Shown one piece after another: positions 6,788-11,037 of a stretch of DNA of 11,037 nucleotides. A model generated the notes under the pieces. That model worked only from the letters and a program-made list of their open reading frames with translations, ran no database searches and had not been told where the DNA came from. A program made the translations under genes and the position numbers. Location of the stretch: NCBI GenBank assembly GCA_003476475.1, contig DMUD01000273.1, positions 392 to 11,428 of the forward strand, in the 5' to 3' direction. The number at the start of each line of letters is the position of its first letter. Position 1 is the first letter of the stretch. This DNA comes from Cytophagales bacterium (GTDB taxonomy: Bacteria > Bacteroidota > Bacteroidia > Cytophagales > UBA9547).

Positions 6788-9700
6788 CTATTTTAAAATG
6801 GTCACTGAACTTACAAATGGCTTGCGACCATTCTTCAGGTCGATAACATAGTAATAGGTGGCAACAGGCATTTGTTGCCCGTTACGTGTCCCGTCCCAAG
6901 GATTTGGATAACCTGGTGCAGACTTAAAAACACGACTTCCCCATTTATTATAAACTTCCACTTCGGCATTTGGATAGAATGTACTAATATTTAATATATC
7001 CCATCTATCGTGCACACCATCGCCATTAGGTGAAAACACATTGGGTATATTGATATTATATTCTGCTTTAATTGTGACACTATCGATAGCAGGACATCTA
7101 CCACCCATATTGGTTACTCTGAGGTACACGTCTGTCTCGGTTCTTTCAGGTGTTATTGTAGCATCGTTTAGTGTATTCGCATTCGCTATTTGGGCTGGAG
7201 TTTTAGGACTGGTGTACCAAATATAACTGTACTGATTTAATTTGTCTGTCACTGAATTTGTAGAAGAACCATTGCCATTCAAATTAATAGGGTTAAGCGA
7301 TCCAATCATACTTAGCTCTTCATAACTATTGGCTTCGGCAATAGGATAATCCAGCACATGTACATATTTAGTGATTGTATCACCAGTTTTTTGAGCACAA
7401 TTGCTGAAAGGTACAGCCTGAATTTTTTGGAGGCCAGATTGTAGATATTTCACCACATATCGGTAACCTAGCGTTTTATAAAATAAAGTATCGATGTGTT
7501 CAAGATTGAAAGAATTTGGCCATAACCAGGTATACGATGAAACACCCTTTAAACCTACAACTCCCAAGGTATCCTCTTCGCGCACACACAAGGTATCTAA
7601 CCCTACAATTTGGCCTTTGCCTGATAATGATTTTTCGATGGATACTTTCAAGTTTGCAGACTCACTTGAGCAAGATCCGAAATCTCCAACAGGCATTACA
7701 GTAATTTGGGTAGAAAGGGTATCAAACTGTACATGGATGACACGTTTTCCGTCTCTAAGTGTAATTGGTACGTTGTTAGTCAAACTCCATTGGTAATCTA
7801 TTGCTCCAGGTATTTCGCTTACCGTATAAATGGCTTTAGAAGAATCGCAAAGCAAGTTAGGGCCAGTTATTTCTAAATTATCCCCGTATAAAATATACAC
7901 CTTGGCACTCGACAACAAATCGACGGGTGTACAATTAGGGGTATTGGCTTTGAATGTGACTACATTGGAACTCTTTGGGAAATCATTTGAAGGAATACTC
8001 CACACGAGTGTGTCGCCATTTCCAGTCATTGTTCCACTCGCAAGCCCTTCTATAAATATCTCATAATTGACACCTAATTGAGATTTTATCAAAGTAACTT
8101 CTGCTTCTTCACCAGGGCATGCCGAACTTCCCAAAATCTGAATAGAATTGTCGACTGAAGGATTAATGAGTACGATTGCAGGCGATTTCAATTTCACCTC
8201 TGCACATTGGGCTATCGTAGCCTTCACTTCAATCATGTTGGCTGTAGCCTTTGCTAATCCCAATGTTGGAATATTGAGCACAGTGGTTCCACCTTGGCCC
8301 AATTCAGAATTTCCAAGAACTAAACCTTGGTAATAGGCTTGATATAAAACATTCTTTTGAGCGTTAGATATGCTAACCGTTCCGATTAAAGCATCATCGC
8401 ACACGGTACTACCAGTTACCAAAAGTGTTGAATCGGGTGAGGAATTCACGACAACTAGCGCTTTGTTGGCAAGCACAATTTCTTCACAACCCACTACACC
8501 GGCTTTAATTGAAACCAAATTAGTATCGACCGAAAGGCTATTTACCGGAAGTTTCAACACAATGTCCCCACCTGTACCAAGTACTGCTTGGCCTATTGGA
8601 TTACTTCCCAAAACGGCTTGGTAAAGTACTTGTATTTCTGATTTCAAAATAATTACTTCTGCGGTGTCAGATGTACTACACACCTCCGATCCATTTACTG
8701 CTAATAGAGCCTCGATTTTTTTGGTCTTGAGTACTTGGCCTGTTTGGTCTAACCATACTTCATTACACCCCCCTATTGTGGCTCGAACAGTAATCTTATT
8801 GGTGTCGCCAGGCAACTGTAATACGGGTAATTTCAAAGTAATGTCGCCACCCTCGCTCTTGACTGCACTGCCAATGGCCACACTTCCCAAGTATGCCAAA
8901 TAAGTGACATTTTTTTGCGTTTCAAATATTTTAAGGTTTGCATCAGGTTCGTTACCACATACCGTATCGCCAAGAATAGACAAATCAGATTTTGGTAAGG
9001 TATTGACCACGATAGTAGAAGTTTTTTTCAACAAAGCATCGCCACAGCCAGGAATTGAGGTTTGGATACTGACTAAGTTAGTATCAAGCGAAAGGTTATT
9101 GCGCTGAATTTCTAAAGAAACTTTTCCACCTGCACTCACCACTGGCAAACTAATAGGACTATTATTCAGCAAGGCAAGGTACGTTTCAGAAGGTTTAGTA
9201 TTAAACACATGAATGAAAGCCGATGTTGAATTACTACAAATGGTGGTGTCACTAACATTCAAATCCAAAGAAGGCAAATCGTTAATGTACAAGTCCGCAA
9301 GCTCTTTCAAAGTTACCAACTCACATTCCTGAACACCCGATACAATTTTTATTTTATGCAAGCCAGGGGTAAGAGATGACCCTACGATAGGGATAGTAAG
9401 TACAGTATCTCCACCATTACTCAATACTGCATTGCCAAGCAAGGTAGTGTTTTCATATGCTTGGTAAAATACTCCTTTGTTTGTTCCTTTCACAAGAATG
9501 CTTGCCGAAATGGAATTTACACACACGGTATCACCTTGTACTTGAAGTAAATCGCTTGGCAATTTATTGACTATCACAGTAGCCGTGTCTTTCAACGAAA
9601 CTTCAACACAAGAGGCAATATTGGCTTTAACTGATATCACATTTAATCCAGTAGACAAAACGGAAACTGGTATTTCGAGTATGACGGTACCACCTGCGCT

Positions 9701-11037
9701 AGTTACGGCATTGCCTACTTTAGTATTGTTCAAATAAGCTTGATAGCTTTCTCCAAATTTAGTATTGAAAATTTTCACACTGGCAGTAACGCTATTGCTA
9801 CATACCGTTTCACCTGAAATTGTAAGGGTTGAATCTGGAATAGGATTTACAATCACACCCGCAGTATCCAAAAGATTTACTGAAGGACAACCCATTACCT
9901 CAGAGCGGATATTCACAATATTTAAACCACTTGACAAACTTGCAATTGGTAAAACCAAGGTTACTGTAGTATCGACACTTTGAGTCAGTGTTCCAATTGG
10001 GTTATTGTTCAAATAAGCTTGATAAAATTCGCCCACTTTAGTACCAAAAATTATAACCTGTGCCGAAGGATCAGTGCTACAAATGGTAGAACCTTTTACT
10101 AGCAAATCGGGCTTAGGCTGTGGATTGACCAACACCGTGGCCGAATCTTTTAAATTTACCGTGCCACATCCTGGAATATTTACCCTAACCGATATTCTGT
10201 GCTTGCCTATCCCAATTGCTGCCACTGGCAAAGATATAATGAGGTCGCCACCTTTGCTTACTACAGGATTCCCTACTAGAGTATTGTTTTTGTAAGCTTG
10301 GTACGTCTCTTTTTGGTTTGTACCTAAAATGGTGATTTGAACGGAATCGCTACTACCACATATTGTGTCACCAAATACCTTCAACATATCTGATGGCAAC
10401 TGATTAATAACCACCAATCCTGTATCCAAAAGAGGCGCTTCACCACAACCTACAATTTGGTATCGGACTGTGACTATGTGCTCTCCGTTGCCCAAAGCAG
10501 CCGTTGGCAATATAAGCGTGGTGGAGCTAGCATCACTAATTTTGAAATTACCTATTGGAAGATTATTTACATAAGCTTGGTATTTGTCACCTGCGATGGT
10601 ATTGGTTATGACAACATTGGCAGAAAGGTCGGATGAACATACCGTGCTACCCGTGACCGTCTGATTACTTGGAGGGATTTCATTGACAATCAAACGAGCT
10701 GTATCTTTCAGTGTTACAGTTGCACAACCCGCAATATTGGCTTTTACATTGATAATACTGGTTCCTATGCCGATACTACTCACAGGGATGAAAAGAGTGA
10801 CTGTACCACCAGAACTGGTAACAGACGAACCGACTGCTTTTGCATTTTTAAAGGCTTGGTAAATTTCGCCAGAACGTGTCCCATCAATAGTCACTTTCAC
10901 AATCGAACTGCCACCGCAACCTTCACTTCCTGAAACCAAAAGTGTTGAGTCAGGTAACTGGTTTACAATCACTCCTGCCGTCTCGGTAATTGCGACTGTA
11001 GCAAAGCCCGATATCGAAGAGGATACATTCACTATAT
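6788..11037 (-). CDS. Giant multi-repeat surface protein with type B (CHU_C) T9SS sorting domain, N-terminus beyond the right edge
   Basis: The frame is open from the right edge to TAG at 6788-6790, giving at least 1,416 residues; the true start and signal peptide lie outside. A GTG at 11032 is not the start, because residues on both sides of it continue a repeat unit. Numbering from that GTG, eleven tandem units of 92-95 residues cover 27-1051. Three PKD/Ig-like modules follow (about 1052-1135, 1140-1230 and 1231-1325, for example DYQWSL and YIWYTSP), then a gliding-motility-associated C-terminal domain (about 1326-1414). Proteins with this ending are exported by the type IX system and placed on the cell surface or released, where many serve adhesion or gliding. 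There is no catalytic domain in the visible part. The gene heads an apparent operon with PorP/SprF and OmpA-family genes, matching SprB/SprF-like organisation. Its ligand is unknown. Confidence 0.93.
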   Translation of the reverse strand, partial: IVNVSSSISGFATVAITETAGVIVNQLPDSTLLVSGSEGCGGSSIVKVTIDGTRSGEIYQAFKNAKAVGSSVTSSGGTVTLFIPVSSIGIGTSIINVKANIAGCATVTLKDTARLIVNEIPPSNQTVTGSTVCSSDLSANVVITNTIAGDKYQAYVNNLPIGNFKISDASSTTLILPTAALGNGEHIVTVRYQIVGCGEAPLLDTGLVVINQLPSDMLKVFGDTICGSSDSVQITILGTNQKETYQAYKNNTLVGNPVVSKGGDLIISLPVAAIGIGKHRISVRVNIPGCGTVNLKDSATVLVNPQPKPDLLVKGSTICSTDPSAQVIIFGTKVGEFYQAYLNNNPIGTLTQSVDTTVTLVLPIASLSSGLNIVNIRSEVMGCPSVNLLDTAGVIVNPIPDSTLTISGETVCSNSVTASVKIFNTKFGESYQAYLNNTKVGNAVTSAGGTVILEIPVSVLSTGLNVISVKANIASCVEVSLKDTATVIVNKLPSDLLQVQGDTVCVNSISASILVKGTNKGVFYQAYENTTLLGNAVLSNGGDTVLTIPIVGSSLTPGLHKIKIVSGVQECELVTLKELADLYINDLPSLDLNVSDTTICSNSTSAFIHVFNTKPSETYLALLNNSPISLPVVSAGGKVSLEIQRNNLSLDTNLVSIQTSIPGCGDALLKKTSTIVVNTLPKSDLSILGDTVCGNEPDANLKIFETQKNVTYLAYLGSVAIGSAVKSEGGDITLKLPVLQLPGDTNKITVRATIGGCNEVWLDQTGQVLKTKKIEALLAVNGSEVCSTSDTAEVIILKSEIQVLYQAVLGSNPIGQAVLGTGGDIVLKLPVNSLSVDTNLVSIKAGVVGCEEIVLANKALVVVNSSPDSTLLVTGSTVCDDALIGTVSISNAQKNVLYQAYYQGLVLGNSELGQGGTTVLNIPTLGLAKATANMIEVKATIAQCAEVKLKSPAIVLINPSVDNSIQILGSSACPGEEAEVTLIKSQLGVNYEIFIEGLASGTMTGNGDTLVWSIPSNDFPKSSNVVTFKANTPNCTPVDLLSSAKVYILYGDNLEITGPNLLCDSSKAIYTVSEIPGAIDYQWSLTNNVPITLRDGKRVIHVQFDTLSTQITVMPVGDFGSCSSESANLKVSIEKSLSGKGQIVGLDTLCVREEDTLGVVGLKGVSSYTWLWPNSFNLEHIDTLFYKTLGYRYVVKYLQSGLQKIQAVPFSNCAQKTGDTITKYVHVLDYPIAEANSYEELSMIGSLNPINLNGNGSSTNSVTDKLNQYSYIWYTSPKTPAQIANANTLNDATITPERTETDVYLRVTNMGGRCPAIDSVTIKAEYNINIPNVFSPNGDGVHDRWDILNISTFYPNAEVEVYNKWGSRVFKSAPGYPNPWDGTRNGQQMPVATYYYVIDLKNGRKPFVSSVTILK
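6791..7057 (-). other. Type B T9SS C-terminal sorting domain (CHU_C / gliding motility-associated)
   Basis: The last 89 residues of the giant protein show the landmarks of this domain in order: IPNVFSPNGDGVHDRWDI, then VEVYNKWGSRVFKS, PWDGT, a Gly-Gln-Gln-Met-Pro turn and the strand ATYYYVIDLKNG, ending in VSSVTILK. In the known family this domain directs export through the type IX secretion system, usually with a PorP/SprF-like partner, as found next door. Confidence 0.93.
7880..10954 (-). repeat. Eleven tandem ~279-bp coding repeats (92-95-residue two-cysteine modules)
   Basis: Unit boundaries set at the Pro after VIVNxL are R1 10954-10676, R2 10675-10397, R3 10396-10118, R4 10117-9839, R5 9838-9560, R6 9559-9275, R7 9274-8996, R8 8995-8717, R9 8716-8438, R10 8437-8156 and R11 8155-7880. 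Eight units are exactly 93 codons; R6 has 95, R10 94 and R11 92. Shared positions are TVC with the Cys at 13, YQAY at 32-35, a GG near 49-50, an IP/LP near 56-57, GC with the Cys at about 77, and a closing DTAxVIVNxLP. Every unit has exactly two cysteines, 62-66 residues apart. R11 is the most diverged (YEIF for YQAY). At least one partial unit precedes R1 at the window edge. I cannot assign a named domain family; an Ig-like beta-sandwich with one disulfide is a reasonable inference. Confidence 0.92.

Noticed and set aside
7041..10295. Plus-strand ORFs of 60-100 codons opposite the giant gene
   Set aside because: They are shadows of the repeat array; several recur with similar sequence simply because the sense-strand units repeat.
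7880..10954. CRISPR-like or non-coding tandem repeats
   Set aside because: The roughly 279-bp periodicity is a codon-phased protein repeat with diverged DNA, with no short identical repeats and spacers.
11030..11032. GTG as the start codon of the giant protein
   Set aside because: The residues before and after it match the end of a repeat unit (compare IVNIRSEVMGC in R4), so the gene continues beyond the right edge.

Overview
The window looks like the chromosome of a member of the Bacteroidota. The evidence is a type IX secretion (T9SS) cargo cassette, meaning a giant repeat protein with a type B (CHU_C / gliding-motility-associated) C-terminal domain, a PorP/SprF-family protein and an OmpA-family protein. 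AT-leaning coding DNA and starts preceded by A/T-rich sequence instead of Shine-Dalgarno motifs fit this. The class within the phylum cannot be fixed from the sequence.

Layout, left to right. Bases 1-1094 (minus) are citrate synthase (gltA), cut by the left edge in the middle of its catalytic Asp codon. Its last 158 bases differ sharply in composition from the rest and may come from another genome or an assembly chimera. A 237-bp AT-rich divergent spacer (1095-1331) follows. Two plus-strand genes come next, 6 bp apart: an NdpA/YejK-type nucleoid-associated protein (1332-2381) and a Wzx-like multi-spanning flippase (2388-3845). The flippase stop codon directly abuts, with no base between, the stop codon of a convergent minus-strand operon. 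A hairpin with a T-tract covers this junction and looks like the terminator of the minus-strand operon.

The minus-strand operon fills 3846-11037 and is transcribed right to left. It holds a cell-surface protein of at least 1,416 residues with 11 tandem ~93-residue two-cysteine repeats (5' end beyond the window), then after 20 bp a PorP/SprF-like outer-membrane protein, then after 18 bp an OmpA-family protein with PD40 propeller repeats and a peptidoglycan-binding domain. By analogy with SprB/SprF, the likely reading is that the giant protein is a T9SS-exported surface adhesin, the PorP/SprF protein is its dedicated export or surface partner, and the OmpA-like protein anchors the assembly to peptidoglycan.

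The points most worth a second look are the abrupt composition switch inside gltA, the unassigned two-cysteine repeat family with traces of a two-unit duplication, and the terminator embedded in converging coding ends. I found no tRNA, rRNA, CRISPR array, insertion sequence or defence system.
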